Position numbers and translations under genes: made by a program | From: Blasia pusilla | Lineage: Eukaryota > Marchantiophyta > Marchantiopsida > Blasiales | Direction of reading: 5' to 3' | Assembly: GCA_050084515.1 (NCBI GenBank) | Contig: CM114272.1 | Span: forward strand, 46,686,001-46,750,000 | DNA length: 64,000 bases | Notes under the pieces: generated by a model | The model's database searches: none | Told to the model about the DNA's origin: nothing | Seen by the model: the letters and a program-made list of their open reading frames with translations, nothing else | Shown: positions 45,500 through 57,290 of the stretch, in pieces | How positions within the stretch are numbered: the first letter of the stretch is position 1 | Layout of the letters: each line of letters begins with the position of its first letter

Positions 45500-47558
45500 T
45501 GTAAGCCGCCCTGGCAAACATACTATAGTAAAGACTCAATCTATCTCTATAAAATCATCGGACATGTCTTCAAACTCTGATGCAGCAAGAAATCTACCAT
45601 GAATAGTGGACGTCATATTAATCAAATCAGGTGTGTTTTTCTTCAATCTATCTCTCCACTTATTAACAACCTGCAAAGACCTTAAGGCTTTATTCTAGAC
45701 AAAGACATCTGTTGGTACAAAGTGCTTGAGTTCTTCAAGTTAAAGAGTTGTGGTTGAAGGAACTGCTAGAAGGGAAATTGTATGGTTTTCGAATTTCCGG
45801 TGTCAATGCTTGTTGACATACTCTAACTCGTCTGTGATCTGCTGATCGAAGCTCTTCGTGGCTTCCTCCACAAGTTCTTTTGCATCTTGTGGCTCCAGCT
45901 AAACTTCTTTACAAAGCTTTTGCTCTATTTCCAAAGTTGTAATGCGATTGGTGGTTTGAGCTAATTGTGCTACTTGATCTATATTCATGGCTTGTTGCTC
46001 CTGAAGCAACTTCTGCATTTGTGCATTGTGTGTTGAAACCTTCTTTAACTCGGTGTGCAATATATCTACTTGTTTTTGCCATTGATATGCTTGTTATGAA
46101 GCATGCTCAAGTTGTGTCTGCATCTGATCGGCTCCACATTCTATGTTTACTTCCAAGTTCTCCTAGTGCCTTGCCTTTTGGGCCTTGAATTCTATATTCA
46201 CGAGGTCACTCTGCAATTTTTGAAGAGCAATCTTGATATCCGAGAGCTCTTAATCCCTGAGTTCCACTTGTTTCTCTAGCGTCTCCCGAAGCACTTTGTT
46301 TTCGGTCGTGCCTTCAGCCTTCTAATGCAGCTCTCAAAGAGCATCCAAGTACTTTGTTGTTCCCGCGGAATCCCCCAACCAAAGCATTTGTTGTAATTTT
46401 GTCATGACTATCAAAGCAAGTCTTGAGAACCAAGTAAAATGAGACACGGTAATCACAACCTTACAAAGAGTGAAAACCTCTTTGTTACTACTGGGTGTCT
46501 TCGTTTGCTCTTTTGTGGCGCGGGGTTCCACCTTGGTTGGTATATCAAACTCGATTCTTACGCGCTTGGGCCGTTGGACTTCCAGACGATCCTTGTACTA
46601 TGTTTAGGAAGAGCCCTAGTTCGTTCTTTGGTAAGCCGCTTTGCTCTGTGGAGTCCCGGTAGCCTCCCTACTACCTGAAGCCAGAGCATCGCTAGTTCGT
46701 GGCATTCTTACTAGAGTCAATGTAATCTAGTATAGAGCTTTGTCAGTAAAAAGCTCCTCTTTATGCATGTACAAGTGAATCAAGAAAGACGACAGATAAG
46801 ATTTGTTATTCGGATGCAAGACCTCTATCATTTTTCTGACATGTCCTTCCAGAAAAGGGGCAAAATCCACTCCCGACTCCATGGGATTTTCATGTTGAGT
46901 CCACAAAATGTGGCACATATACACAAGTTTATTACTCTAATAGTACAAGCGGGAAGGGAAGAAGAGAGTCATAAATTTCTTACAAAATTGAGAAAACATA
47001 GGTGGAGAGAGTAACAAAGCTTTGTAACAATTTCTAGGCCAATCTGTTCATGTTGACGTAGCCCAAGGCCACCAAGTCTTCGTGTCAAAATTGAACTTTG
47101 CGATCATATTCGTCCTCTGGGGCGGTAGGTAACATGTAGGCGGCACGCCAATCATCCATCATCCAGTCATCCGGCTGTGCTTGATATACGAAGCCCTTTT
47201 TTTTTAAGCACTCTGCTACTCAACTTGATTTTAGGTTGCCCAACAACTCCGCGGATGTCAATGATGAGTTTTCTTGAAAGAATGTGGCCAAAGAACGTTG
47301 TTCCAACACTTCCACGAGCTCGGTGCTAAGATGCATAATGGGAAGCACAACCCTTCGCATAATTGGGATTACCTCTTCGCACAACATTATAGTTGTTGAT
47401 CTAGGCCGAGTTGGTTTTTGCTTGCGCCCTCCTTGTTTTGGTAGACTCTTCACTTGCGATTGCTTTGTATCCATGACATACCAAGGAGTTTGAGGTTGGG
47501 AGGGGCTAGTCATGGTTCTTGATAACCGTTTCTTGCTGAAATGAATCCTTATTTTCAA
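45500..47558 (-). pseudogene. additional ORF of family B element, second copy
   Basis: The block 46924-46727 (MYMCHILWTQHENPMESGVD ... HVRKMIEVLHPNNKSY) matches MCYIIWNQHLDPEAPGV...HVRGMVDVLHPSTKSF at 25580-25400. Further blocks match through 45500, including the coiled-coil part. A leader section, 47558-47220, contains PSQPQTPWYVMD and a basic KQGGRKQKPTRPRSTT. More stops and frameshifts than in copy 1. It lies downstream of integrase and ends next to the LTR. Confidence 0.55.
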
Positions 47559-48060
47559 ACCGTTATCGGCGGTGTTACAGGTCTTCGTACGAGGACGAAG
47601 ACTCTATAACAACTTCGTCTTTGCTCGAAGCTTTTGTTGTATTGCTTTGCAACCTAGTCTTCTTACACTAGTTGCCTCATTGCTTAGGTTCCTTCTTCTT
47701 CATCATCGAGGGAGGATATTTTCCTCAGGCCTTAGTCTGTGTAGGTGTCGGGAAGGTGATATCTTTGCATATGCATTCTATTAACACGAGTAGGTAATGT
47801 TTTGACATTAAGGTAGCCATTGTAGGGAACCATTCTCAATGTTATCATAGGGTCCCATCTAGTTCAATTTGAGCTTCCCCATAAACTTCAAGCGTATGTT
47901 ATCATACAACAAGACTAGGTTTCCCTCACTCATGGATTGGGGACAAAGATGTTTATCATAGTGCTTCTTTCAGTCTGCTTGCGCAGTCCTCGAGTTCTAC
48001 AGAGCAAAGAGCCTTGCCTCTTCTAGAGCCACTAAGTCCTCATTTCTTGTCTTTGTCATT

Positions 48061-48714
48061 TCAAGCCTCCTCCTCACGTTCCTCTTGTAGGATGCAATAA
48101 GTGGGTAGATCCCATTCAATTTGAGTCAACGGTTGGACCACATATGTAAGGTAGAAGGATGTATACTTTGTAGTTATTTTCTTTTCCATGCAATATTCCC
48201 ACAAAGCTGTCAAAATCTTCCTATCCCAATCATAAGAGTAAGTTACTGTCAACCAGTTCAAGATTCAACAAATTAGCCCATTCAATTTTTTTGTGAGGCT
48301 GTTGGCTTTTAGATTTTAAGGGGTGGTCTTCCTGTGCTTAATCAAGAAGTGCTCCGTCAATGCTTCTATTATTTTGTTGAGAAAGTGTGTTCCTTAGTCA
48401 CTGACCAACTCCAATGGGCATCCATACCTAGTGATGATCATTTCGTAGAGGAATTTAGCAAGTATCTCACTATCATCCTTTCGGACAAATATTGCTTCCA
48501 CCATCTTGGTACATTAATCGGTTTCAATCAGGATGTATTTACGCTGGGTTTGTCTAGTAGCCGGAGAAATTGATTCCACAAAATCAATGCCCCATTTTTC
48601 AAAGGGAGCTAGTGTTAAACTAGGATCCAGAGGCCAGTGCAAAGTGGTCGAGGGCCTCCCTGCTCGTTGACAAGCATCACACTTTTGAATAAATTTCTCT
48701 ACATCCCGATTCAT
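48061..48714 (-). pseudogene. family B integrase remnant
   Basis: 48714-48514 reads DVEKFIQKCDACQRAGRPST and then PFEKWGIDFVESISPATRQT, the HHCC finger end and the first catalytic Asp region (GIDF) of a Ty3/gypsy integrase. 48261-48061 holds the later core (YDWDRKILTALWEYCMEKKI ... YTSFYLTYV). Integrase inserts the cDNA into the genome. Frames between are broken. Confidence 0.75.
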
Positions 48715-49141
48715 TGTGGGCCACTAGTAACGAGCAGCCAAGATATTTTTTACTATGTTCTTAACTGCCTAATGTCCTCCTACATCCTCCGAATGCATGG
48801 CAGATAATTTCCTCCATGTTGTCCACCCGAGGCACTTCATCCGCTTCCAAACACCTCCTATACTCTTCATCTGTACCTAACTTAAACATCACGTCTCAAC
48901 ACAATTCATAAGGGCCAACCTTGTGCAAGAACACCGCCCTCTCTTTTGCTAACATAGGCGCACGGAAGCGCAGGGTCAATGGGAAGTGTACTATGTCTTT
49001 GTACGAAGAGCTTCATAACCTATCTTCATTAATGTGGAATAGGTCCTCTTCTGGAAACATATCATCCAAGGTCTTTGTGAGCTCAGCCCTCGGTGTCCAA
49101 AATCAAGAAAGGAAATTTGCGTTGATATGCACTCAACCTAC

Positions 49142-49430
49142 TCAAGTGACAACATTGCAAGTAAATTCTTGAAGCAACAAGATCCACCAAGCAATCCGTC
49201 TTGATAGATCGGCTTTAACCACTAGCGTTCGGAGTGCGAAATGGTCAACAAGAAAAACAAATTGATATCCCAGCAAATAATGCCATAACTTTTTGCAAGC
49301 GAATACCATTCCTAACGCTTCCCTTTCATTGGTAGTATACTTTTTCTCGTCCATCGATAGTTGTTTTCCAGCAAAGAAGATTGGATAGTCTTTCTTCTTT
49401 TTGTCCCACTGGCTCAAGACTACCCTTTCG
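49142..49430 (-). pseudogene. family B RNase H remnant
   Basis: VVLSQWDKKKKDYPIFFAGK followed by QLSMDEKKYTTNEREALGMV and KKLWHYLLGYQFVFLVDHFA is the RNase H region of a gypsy polymerase (the AVLsQ...hpi.yasr.l...E..Y...EkE.La.v motif). At 49430 the similarity stops abruptly at the join with gypsy A LTR sequence, so reverse transcriptase is missing. Confidence 0.8.
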
Positions 49431-50010
49431 TGCGAATCCACAACGTCATACAACATACATTGTTGACATACCATACTCACATACATACATAACATAGATG
49501 AGAGCATACACAAACACAAGTGTATCACAACTAAAATCCGTGAAAGACCTATTGTCATAAAACACATATAGAATCACATACAATCGAGCCAAACCCACTC
49601 CACGATGGGAGACTCCAGGTCGAAGCTTGCAGGAACCACCATAGCGAAGAGCTCTACCCACTACCAAGGCTAACTCCCAACGCAACATGCTCAACTCAAA
49701 GAACTAACAATTCTTTGAGTACACTCCACACTATACCCTCCAACCTAAGGGCGGGCCCTACTGGAAAAGTCACCCTCAACGGAGTAACCCCCAACCCTAT
49801 GTATGAAACCGCATCCCTACCTAGACACTACGGCCTTACATAAGGTATGGCTTCTACTAGCACACTATACTCTACGACATAATTTGTATGGTCATGACAG
49901 TTGTCGTGCAAATCCACATCGTCATACAACATACATCGATGATATACCATACTCACATACATACATAACATAGACGAGAGCATACACAAACACAAGTGTA
50001 CCACAACTCG
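49431..50010 (-). mobile_element. gypsy family A LTR start, tandemly duplicated
   Basis: About 100 bp (CGTCATACAACATACAT ... CACAAACACAAGTG) occurs at 49431-49530 and again at 49902-50008. On the minus strand the second copy begins right after the purine tract TTAGGGGGGCGAG, as expected for a 3' LTR start. A comparable duplication, about 650 bp apart, occurs at 58195-58325 and 58845-58975. Confidence 0.5.
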
Positions 50011-50180
50011 CCCCCCTAATTGGCAGTTAGGTCCCTCTAACTCCCAAGTGACCCTATATATCGCCTACATGCTATACACCTTCGTGGGTGCACGAATCAA
50101 AAGGCCGGGTGCGAGGTTACCCCATCGTTAGTCGCACATCTCTAATCCATATCATGCAAAGATCAAGTCATCTACCCCTC

Positions 50181-50462
50181 CTAAGTACATCGAGGATAAA
50201 TCCATCTAGTAGGAACAACATCCATACGTGGCGTCAAACACATCATGTGCCAACCCCTAGAACACCGATCACACACCAACATACGGCATGCGTTACTAGT
50301 AGACCCACACAACATACACCTCAAGCTAGCACGTATCATGGCTAAGCTTGGGTCAACAATACCATCCACATTTGGAAGATGACATGGCGCAAAATTACGC
50401 ACATGGTCCTTCCAAACAACTCCGTCACGATCCTCCAACATGAGAACTCCAGAAGCTAACAC
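50181..50462 (-). pseudogene. PHD finger at the C terminus of the gypsy A integrase
   Basis: The 93-residue frame has VVWKDHVRNFAPCHLPNVDG and then CMLCGSTSNACRMLVCDRCS, RGWHMMCL, and a tail ending TRWIYPRC. This matches the PHD finger C4-H-C3 pattern: C-x2-C, C-x2-C-x4-H-x2-C, then W-x-C-P-x-C. The seventh ligand is Tyr (WIYPRC for WxCPxC), a single-base change. PHD fingers read histone H3 tails, so the module could have steered integration, as chromodomains do in chromoviruses. The frame follows the integrase catalytic domain at 50466-51343. Confidence 0.65.
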
Positions 50463-50465
50463 CTC

Positions 50466-50999
50466 TCACACTCGTAAAATAGTGCGGCCTGTCGTCACAT
50501 CCAACATTTTCCGTGAAATTTGCTGCAAATAGACATAGTCCCCCACATAGAACCTACGAATCGATGGTTGATAACCTCCACCCCAGATGGCTGCATACCG
50601 CAACGTATCCTTGTGTTGAGAAATGGCAAGATTCTCAAAGGCTGTTGGCATAACTCTCCGAAAGAGCTCTGCCCGTTGAGAACACACTCTCATCCACATC
50701 TCTAGGTCATCAAGGTTCACCACCTCACTAGACTCCCAACGAATTGCTGCTAGAAAGTCTAGAGCTTGACCGTATAACAGAAAATAAGGTGAGAAGGAAG
50801 CCAAGGATGCTTGGCGACTGAACCTATACCCCATGGCTAACCATGGCAACTGAATATTCGAGTCTCCAAGATGCCCTTGTTGTAGGCCATACTTGCGCAA
50901 TGCCCTCTTCACCGTCTGAACCACATGCTCAGCCAAACCATCCACCTCTGGATGATCTCGAGACGTGGTCCGATGATGAATCAACGCCTTGTCACACAA
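50466..50999 (-). pseudogene. gypsy family A integrase, C-terminal half
   Basis: TTSRDHPEVDGLAEHVVQTV carries the third catalytic Glu region (HPevdGlaEh), followed by the helical stretch WLAMGYRFSRQASLASFSPY and FLLYGQAL, typical of gypsy integrase, and RRFYVGDYVYLQQ (the GPY/F-like 'f.vGD.Vyl' domain). The frame is open for 177 codons. Confidence 0.85.
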
Positions 51000-51355
51000 G
51001 ACTTGAAACTCACTTGAAACTGTGTACCCTCGTCGGTCAGCACCTCAGCTGGTGCACCAAGTTAACTAAGCACTCTATCAAGAAACGCATACGTCGTTCC
51101 CTCACTTGCCTTGTCAGGTAATGCCACCAACTCAATCCACTTGGAGAAGTGCTCCACCATCACCAACACATATCGATGATGTCGTACAGTCAACAGTAAC
51201 GGTCCTGCAAAGTCCACACTCCAACGGTAACCCAACCGAAAAATAGGCAAGGGGTGTAACTGTGGTGTAGGGGAATTGAATGATGCCCCCACCCGGTCAC
51301 AAACCATACAACGTGACACCAACTGTTGCACCTGAGTATGCATGCCACGCCACCA
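51000..51355 (-). pseudogene. gypsy family A integrase, zinc finger and core
   Basis: QVQQLVSRCMVCDRVGASFN is the CxxC end of the HHCC finger; GYRWSVDFAGPL holds the first catalytic Asp; near 51005-51060 a frame with TDEGTQFQ holds the second Asp. One frameshift separates it from 50466-50999. Confidence 0.8.
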
Positions 51356-51388
51356 ATACTAGCCAAGGAGTAAGCTATAGGGTTTAGG

Positions 51389-51439
51389 GTCTGGACCTCT
51401 TTTGCTTTGCTCCTCAAGCGAAGCAAAAGAGGTCCAGAC
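51389..51439. repeat. 22-bp inverted repeat, 7-nt loop
   Basis: Left arm 51389-51410 (GTCTGGACCTCTTTTGCTTT and two more bases), loop TCCTCAA, right arm 51418-51439, one mismatch. It lies exactly at the junction of gypsy A sequence with the inverted family B LTR. Confidence 0.9.
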
Positions 51440-52283
51440 TTAGCAGCGAAGCGAAGCTAAGATTGACAATGATTTCAAGCGACACATAGTTAGAACAGTT
51501 AGAATAGGAAAAGAGGCAACTCTTTGTATGAGATAAGGAGTTAAGACAATTTTGTTCTGCGGATTCATAGGAATCTTAGGAAAAAGAAAAAAGCACCATA
51601 GATCTAGGTAGTTACAAATGTTGAAGAGACAACAGCTTCATAAAAAACGCTTCGAATCTTTGGAACACTCCTACTTAAGAGAGTATTTAAGAAACATGAA
51701 AGTAGCTATCATTATCATTCTCTTACGAAGTCCTCATGCTGTAGGAATGGTCCGAGCAAGGGAGTAGTACCCTCTCGAGCTTGTATACACTTTTGAAGCT
51801 TTCTCATTCTTGATGGAGTAGTAAAAAAATCATTCATTCACTCTGATGTGCGATGCTTATGTCTGAGTATTCTTTTTGGGTCTGTAGAGTGAAGAGTGAA
51901 TCAGGCGAACCTTTCTCATCAATGGAATAATCAACATAGAGTTGTAGAAACTCCTTTTGACAGAGAGTAGCCTGCCGAGACGGATTGAGTTCCAAAAGTA
52001 GGAGAAGCCAACTTTCATGTTGAGGTCTCTGTGAGGTTTCTTGATATCGAGAGGAAATCTCCCTGAGCGTGCTGTCAACTCCACTAGAGAGAATTGAGAA
52101 AAGAAACCTTGGTACTAAGAAAGATCCGAAGATATTGATAAGACATTGAATATAAATTATACAGATTTAAATACAACTATTACAACAGAATTGTAATTTC
52201 GAACTCTCTTTTCATCAAACAATGATCCTCTTAGGGATCGAACTTAGTAAACGACTGTAAAATTGAAACTCTTGTACATTACA
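51440..52283 (+). mobile_element. family B long terminal repeat, inverted partial copy
   Basis: Reverse complement matches 22965 to about 23800 (shared GTACCCTCTCGAGCTTG, CATTCATTC and GATCCTCTTAGGGATCGAAC blocks). The end equivalent to 22965 is at 52283; the other end is lost at the hairpin. Confidence 0.75.
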
Positions 52284-52849
52284 CGTACCTAGAAAGAGAC
52301 AAAAAAACCAGAATATACACCTTACCTCAAGTGTGAAGGCTTCTGTGATCTGCAACGCCACAACCACTGATGAATGTGCAACGCCACCCCAATCTCGAAC
52401 AAGAGAAGTAGGTCGAATAAGCCAAGAATGCCCGAGTTTGGGTGAGCTCAATTTAGCAAGGGGGTTCAAGACAAGGCAAGGAGGAGGGAATGAGTAAGGC
52501 TCCCGCTCACCCACTACGCAAAGGACTCTATGCACTACCCCCGTGACTTTGGTTCTCGGGAGGGAAGGGAAAGCTAGGGGTCGAGGAGCACTTAGAGGAC
52601 TCTACGCACCACTCGGAAGACTCTGGTTCTCGGGAGGGAAGGAAAGCTAGGGTTCAAGGAAGGGAAGGAAGGCAGGTAATTTAAAAATTAAAATAAAAAA
52701 CCATATGAGGGTCTTGGTTTAAATGGGAAAGAAGGGAGAGGTGAGCTTCCATAAAAAGCGAAAGGAAGGGTTTAAGGTTTACACAATCTTCATTACATCT
52801 CCATGGATTGATGAAGCATAAAAGATGCGACCATAAGAAAAAAACCGTT
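52284..52849. other. no recognisable gene; short local duplication
   Basis: A GTTCTCGGGAGGGAAGG block is repeated at about 52553 and 52632. Otherwise no coding motif. Confidence 0.4.
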
Positions 52850-53880
52850 TTAAATTGCTTCAATGGTTCCAATCTAGCTTTCCCATTAAAATTTGCATTT
52901 AAAAATAAAGTTTGTCATCAACATAACCCATTTTCCAATCTCTCCTTGGAGATGCATTCACCTTGAAAAAATTCACCCAGCTTGGAACCCTAATTTGACA
53001 TGCCTTGGAGAAGTTTCAGGCTTTTTGAGTCAGCAACCCTTCCTTCACTTGTGCCCTCTTATGATCACATGAACCGTTTTCGTCGACATCTCGATTGGAT
53101 CTAGACTTTCCACCATTGGATGGCCTTGAGACTTTCATGGATGTTGTAAAACATTCCTCTGAAGAGGATGGACATCTCAAATCTTGTCAATTAGGTACAA
53201 AACTAACAACAAAAAATCATTTTGCCTCTTTGATCCAACATTTTTAAATCCACCTTTGGAGCTCAAAATCACTGGGAAAAACCAAAATGAAGGACCTAGA
53301 TCATAATCATTGATCTTCCAACTCCTTCTCATGTAGGTGTGGTTAATATTTCAAATTTCTTTGGCTCTCCACATTCTCCAACCATTGGATGGGGCTAAAA
53401 CGTTGCATGGATATGTTTTACACCTTTTTCAATCATTTCAATGGTTTGGATATTGCTTTCCCATTTCAAGTTTGGATTAAAAATTACTATCCGTTGACAC
53501 CATCTTCCATTTTTCACTCTCTCCTTGGAGATGCATTCACATTGAAAAAATTCACCCTGCTTGCAACCCTAATTTGACATGCCTTTGAGTCAGCAACCCT
53601 TCACTTGTGCCCTCTTATGATCACATGAACCATTTTCGTCGACATCTCAATTAGATCTAAACTTTCCACCATTGGATGGCCTTAAGACTTTCATGGATGT
53701 TGTAAAACATTCCTCCGAAGAGGATGGACGGCTCAGATCTTGTCAATTAGGCACAAAACTCGTTCCAAATCCTTCTCATGTAGGTGTGGTTAATATTTCC
53801 CATTTCTTTGGCTCCCAACTTTCATGGATGATGTTAAAAATTTTGTTGAAGAGTATGTACAATTCAGATCTTGACCATTA
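52850..53880. repeat. tandem repeat of about 580 bp
   Basis: TCTCCTTGGAGATGCATTC at 52941 recurs at 53520 (period 579) and the flanking DNA aligns for more than 250 bp (CCACCATTGGATGGCC, GAAGAGGATGGAC blocks). A third, shortened unit follows from about 53770. Units carry no evident coding sequence and may be noncoding parts of the CACTA-like element that ends at 54713. Confidence 0.8.
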
Positions 53881-53899
53881 GGCACAAAACAAGAAAGAA

Positions 53900-54570
53900 A
53901 CAATCATGTCCCTCCTTCATCGTGCATTTTTTTTGTCACTGAAGCTCTAAATCCTTGAGAAATTCAATTTCTTGGCTCTCAACAATGTCATGTATTAGGA
54001 TCTTGGCTCTGAGCATGTGATTTACGTAGCTTAAAACCATAATTTAACTAATTTTAAAACCCGAACTTGACATGAATTATAAAAGCTTCATGTTATTTTT
54101 TAAAATATGTTTTTTGATTCAATTTTGAATATTCATGATTTATTATTCAAAATTTTGTTGGACTCAATTGAGAATCTCTAATCCAAATCATTTCATGTTT
54201 GCTTTGATTTAATGATTTATTCTTATATTAGGTTTAATACTTATTTATGACTATTATTATTACTACTAATAATATTATTATTATTCAGATTATTCCATGT
54301 TCTTGATGTACTTTTAAATGATAAAAAAATTGAACCTATTGTGGATTACTTCAATATCCAAGGAAAACTAATTGATTCAATTTTTTTCTTTTTTTCTTTT
54401 TGTTTGTCATTTTTGTGTTCTTTCTCCTAAGGCTGATTTTAATTTATTTTACATACTAATTTATTATTTAATATTCTCCAAATTATATTTTGTAATACAA
54501 ATGTGTGAGAAAATGACAAAGATTACTAAACTAGTCAGGGATATGACTCGCATATGAATGAGTTTTTTTT
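53900..54570. other. AT-rich region
   Basis: Very AT-rich with simple ATT/TTA runs (54230-54300) and poly-T stretches. Nothing coding seen. Confidence 0.6.
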
Positions 54571-54574
54571 AATA

Positions 54575-54713
54575 CTATTACAATTGTTACGTTATGACTG
54601 ATGTAGTTTTCCAAGTCATAAAAAATGACTGAACCAATACAGTTATACTTTCAGTCATTTTGTACATCAGTCATTTTAAGTCAAGTCATAAAATCCATAC
54701 TTTTCTTCTAGTA
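54575..54713 (+). mobile_element. second CACTA-like terminus
   Basis: Multiple AGTCAT/ATGACT motifs precede CAAGTCATAAAATCC and TTTCTTCTAGTA (54702-54713), closely matching AGTCATAAAACC and TTTCTTCTAGTG at 7246-7275. The last base is A instead of G. It is directly followed by hAT transposase sequence, so it probably inserted into the hAT gene. Confidence 0.55.
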
Positions 54714-54724
54714 CGTACTACGGC

Positions 54725-56385
54725 AAGATGCTTTCAAACAAGTAGTGTTGGCAACAACAAAGATGAAGGGTTACTTAGGTCCTAGTTATAATTCATTGCA
54801 AACCACTCTAATTGAGAAACATATGGGAAGGTGAAGGAAAAGATGGATGACCTATTGGATAATTTACGTTTGGGGGCTACAATAATCACGGATATTTGGA
54901 CCAATGTGAGGAGAGAGTCTTTAGTGAACATCATGGTCTTGTGTCCATAAGGTAAGATCGTGATTGAATCGGTAGACACCAAGGGAGAATCCCAAACGGC
55001 GGAATGGTTGGAATTTCAAATAGGGAGGACTATCGTGCGCAATGGTCCAGAGAATGTGTTGAAACTTGTGACATATAAGGCTAGCAATGAGCAAGCAAGA
55101 GGGAAACTTATCGAAGCAAAGTTTCCTCAAATTCTTTGGGATGGATGCGTATCATATTCTCTTGATCTAGTACGCGAAGAATGGGATAAATGACCTTGGG
55201 TGGACATGATTTTTGCACAAGCTTGTGAGATGGTAGTATTTGTAAAGACTAGAACTTGGATGATGGGAAAATTCATGGAAACCAATCAAGCCTCTTAAGA
55301 GACGATTGTTGCTTGCTGCAAATATATGCTTTGCCACAAACTTTATAATGTTGGAACGTGTCTGAGAATTGAGGGAGGCGTTCCATGTCATGGTTACCAC
55401 AAATTCTTTTAGGGAGTATTTCAATGGGAGGGATGCGAGGCAAAGGGAGAAGGCACGAGAGATTGAGACTATTGTGACCAATCACGATTTTTTGATAGAA
55501 GGTAAGGAGTTGTGTGATGCGGCTCAACCATCTATTATTCTATTGAGAGAGTATAATGGTCATAAAGCAATGACACAGCATATTTATTGCCGTATATTTG
55601 AGGTAATGGAAGTGACCCATTATTTTCCCGTAACTCCATGGCGCGGTGTGGGTAGAAGGCGTAGCGGTTGTTTTGTGACAATGTCTAGAGCAACAGAAAT
55701 GGTCAATGTTATTTGTAGGCGATGGGTACTTATCCACAAAAAGTAAAATGCTATAGGCTACATTCTTGCCTCTTATAATCTTCTTGATAGTGTTCAAGAT
55801 GTCACTTCGAATGTTGAGTGCATAAGAGATTTCAAACAATATGTGAAACTTTATGCAAAGAGGGTGCATGGCCTCAATATCACCGAGGCTAATTCTTATG
55901 TAGATACATGTTGGTGAGAGTTGGGCAATATTATGAACTAGTAGGAGCTATTTGTGGATGAGTTTGGTAGGGAAGTTGTCGATTCACTTGGTCCCTCTGA
56001 TTGGTGGAGCATGCACGATCAAGGTGCACCAACATTGCACTCTGTGGCGAAGTCCATATTAGCACAAGTGGTTTCTTCTTCTTCGATAGAGAGAAATTGG
56101 AATAGTTTTGGTTTTATCCACAACAAGCATAGGAATAAATTGACCACAATGGGTGCAAGGGATTTGGTGTACATCTACACCAAATCCTTGGCTGGAGACA
56201 AGGGTGTTTCTCGGAAATCAAGACAAGCACTCTTGTACGAGCGATACTTTTATGAAAGAAATGGACAAGAACAAGCTAGAAGGGGTTGTATAAGGGTTGA
56301 TGATAGGCTATACCACATGCCCAACAAAAAATCCATGGCGGCTGTTGTTGAGACACATGTGACGGCGCACATCGTTGTGGCATAG
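54725..56385 (+). pseudogene. hAT transposase remnant (DUF659 and dimerisation parts)
   Basis: LGPSYNSLQTTLIEKHMG at about 54775 and then LRLGATIITDIWTNVRRESL, VNIMVLCP, ENVLKLVTYKASNEQARGKL and LWDGCVSYSLDL form the DUF659-type catalytic region of hAT transposases. At 55954-56385, DWWSMHDQGAPTLHSVAKSI and SSSSIERNWNSFGFIHNKHR is the C-terminal dimerisation domain (WW...P.L...A..iL....sS...ER). The N-terminal BED finger is missing. Many stops show it is inactive. Confidence 0.85.
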
Positions 56386-56399
56386 GCTTTCGATATCCT

Positions 56400-57290
56400 C
56401 CCTGAGCTCGTGGTGCCACAAACCTCTCTCGAAATCCATGTTGCTACACGGGTGTTGCAAGCAATTGTGATTGCTCTCGCACGGAACCTATGGCTGCTTT
56501 GCTCTAATCAACCATGTTGTGCTCAATATTCTATGCGGTCTCAAAAACATCTCTCAACGTAGATAAGGTGCGCATAAGAAGTATCCCATTCCTCATCTAT
56601 GTCCGTAGGTCTCGGTCCAACATCGCATACCATGTTTGGATAGCTTGGGACTCTATCATCCCTAAGTGACATTAATCAATGACGCAACCGAGTGAAGGCC
56701 TCACGCAAACTCTCATCCGGGCGCCTATGGAATTTGTGGATATTCCGCAACTTCTCAGTGTGTACCCCCTAGTAGCTCATCCGCAACACCGCAAAGAACT
56801 CAACCATGGGATTGAACCTATGACGAACCTAATTGGACGATGCAATTGCTCCAATTTGAGTTATCCCTCCTAACACATCATTGGTGGAAGAGGAAGAAGC
56901 CTCTCCTAGCTCCTCCTCCTTATTTGGGAATGGTTCTATCCATGACACATAGTGTGGATTATAGTAGAGTCTCTATGCCTTAATCTCATGGGCATATCTC
57001 TGAGAGAACTCATGGTAATTGTCCATGGTTGCTTCCTCTAAACGATGGAACATGCCATTCCATACCGTGAACAGGTTGAACTCTCTGGAGTTCCTAGCCC
57101 ATTGTGAATCAGACCGGCTCCTAAACTCTGCAATGAAGTCGTGCAACTCTATCATGCCTACAACACTCGAAAACCTAGGCGGTCCTCTACCCAATCGTCC
57201 ATCTCGTACTCCTAGGCAGCAAGACCACTAACTATGTACGGTGATGCACTAACAAACTCCTCTATGCTCTCCCCCTTTTCAGGGGAAAAC
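56400..57290 (-). pseudogene. gypsy family A gag, minus strand, decayed
   Basis: 57194-56973 reads VVGMIELHDFIAEFRSRSDS and RLEEATMDNYHEFSQRYAHE, matching 26350-26200. The region 56500-56620 matches the reverse complement of 21900-22000 (gag near LRDVFRTAKNIES). The remnant ends at about 56390 beside the hAT remnant. Confidence 0.7.
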
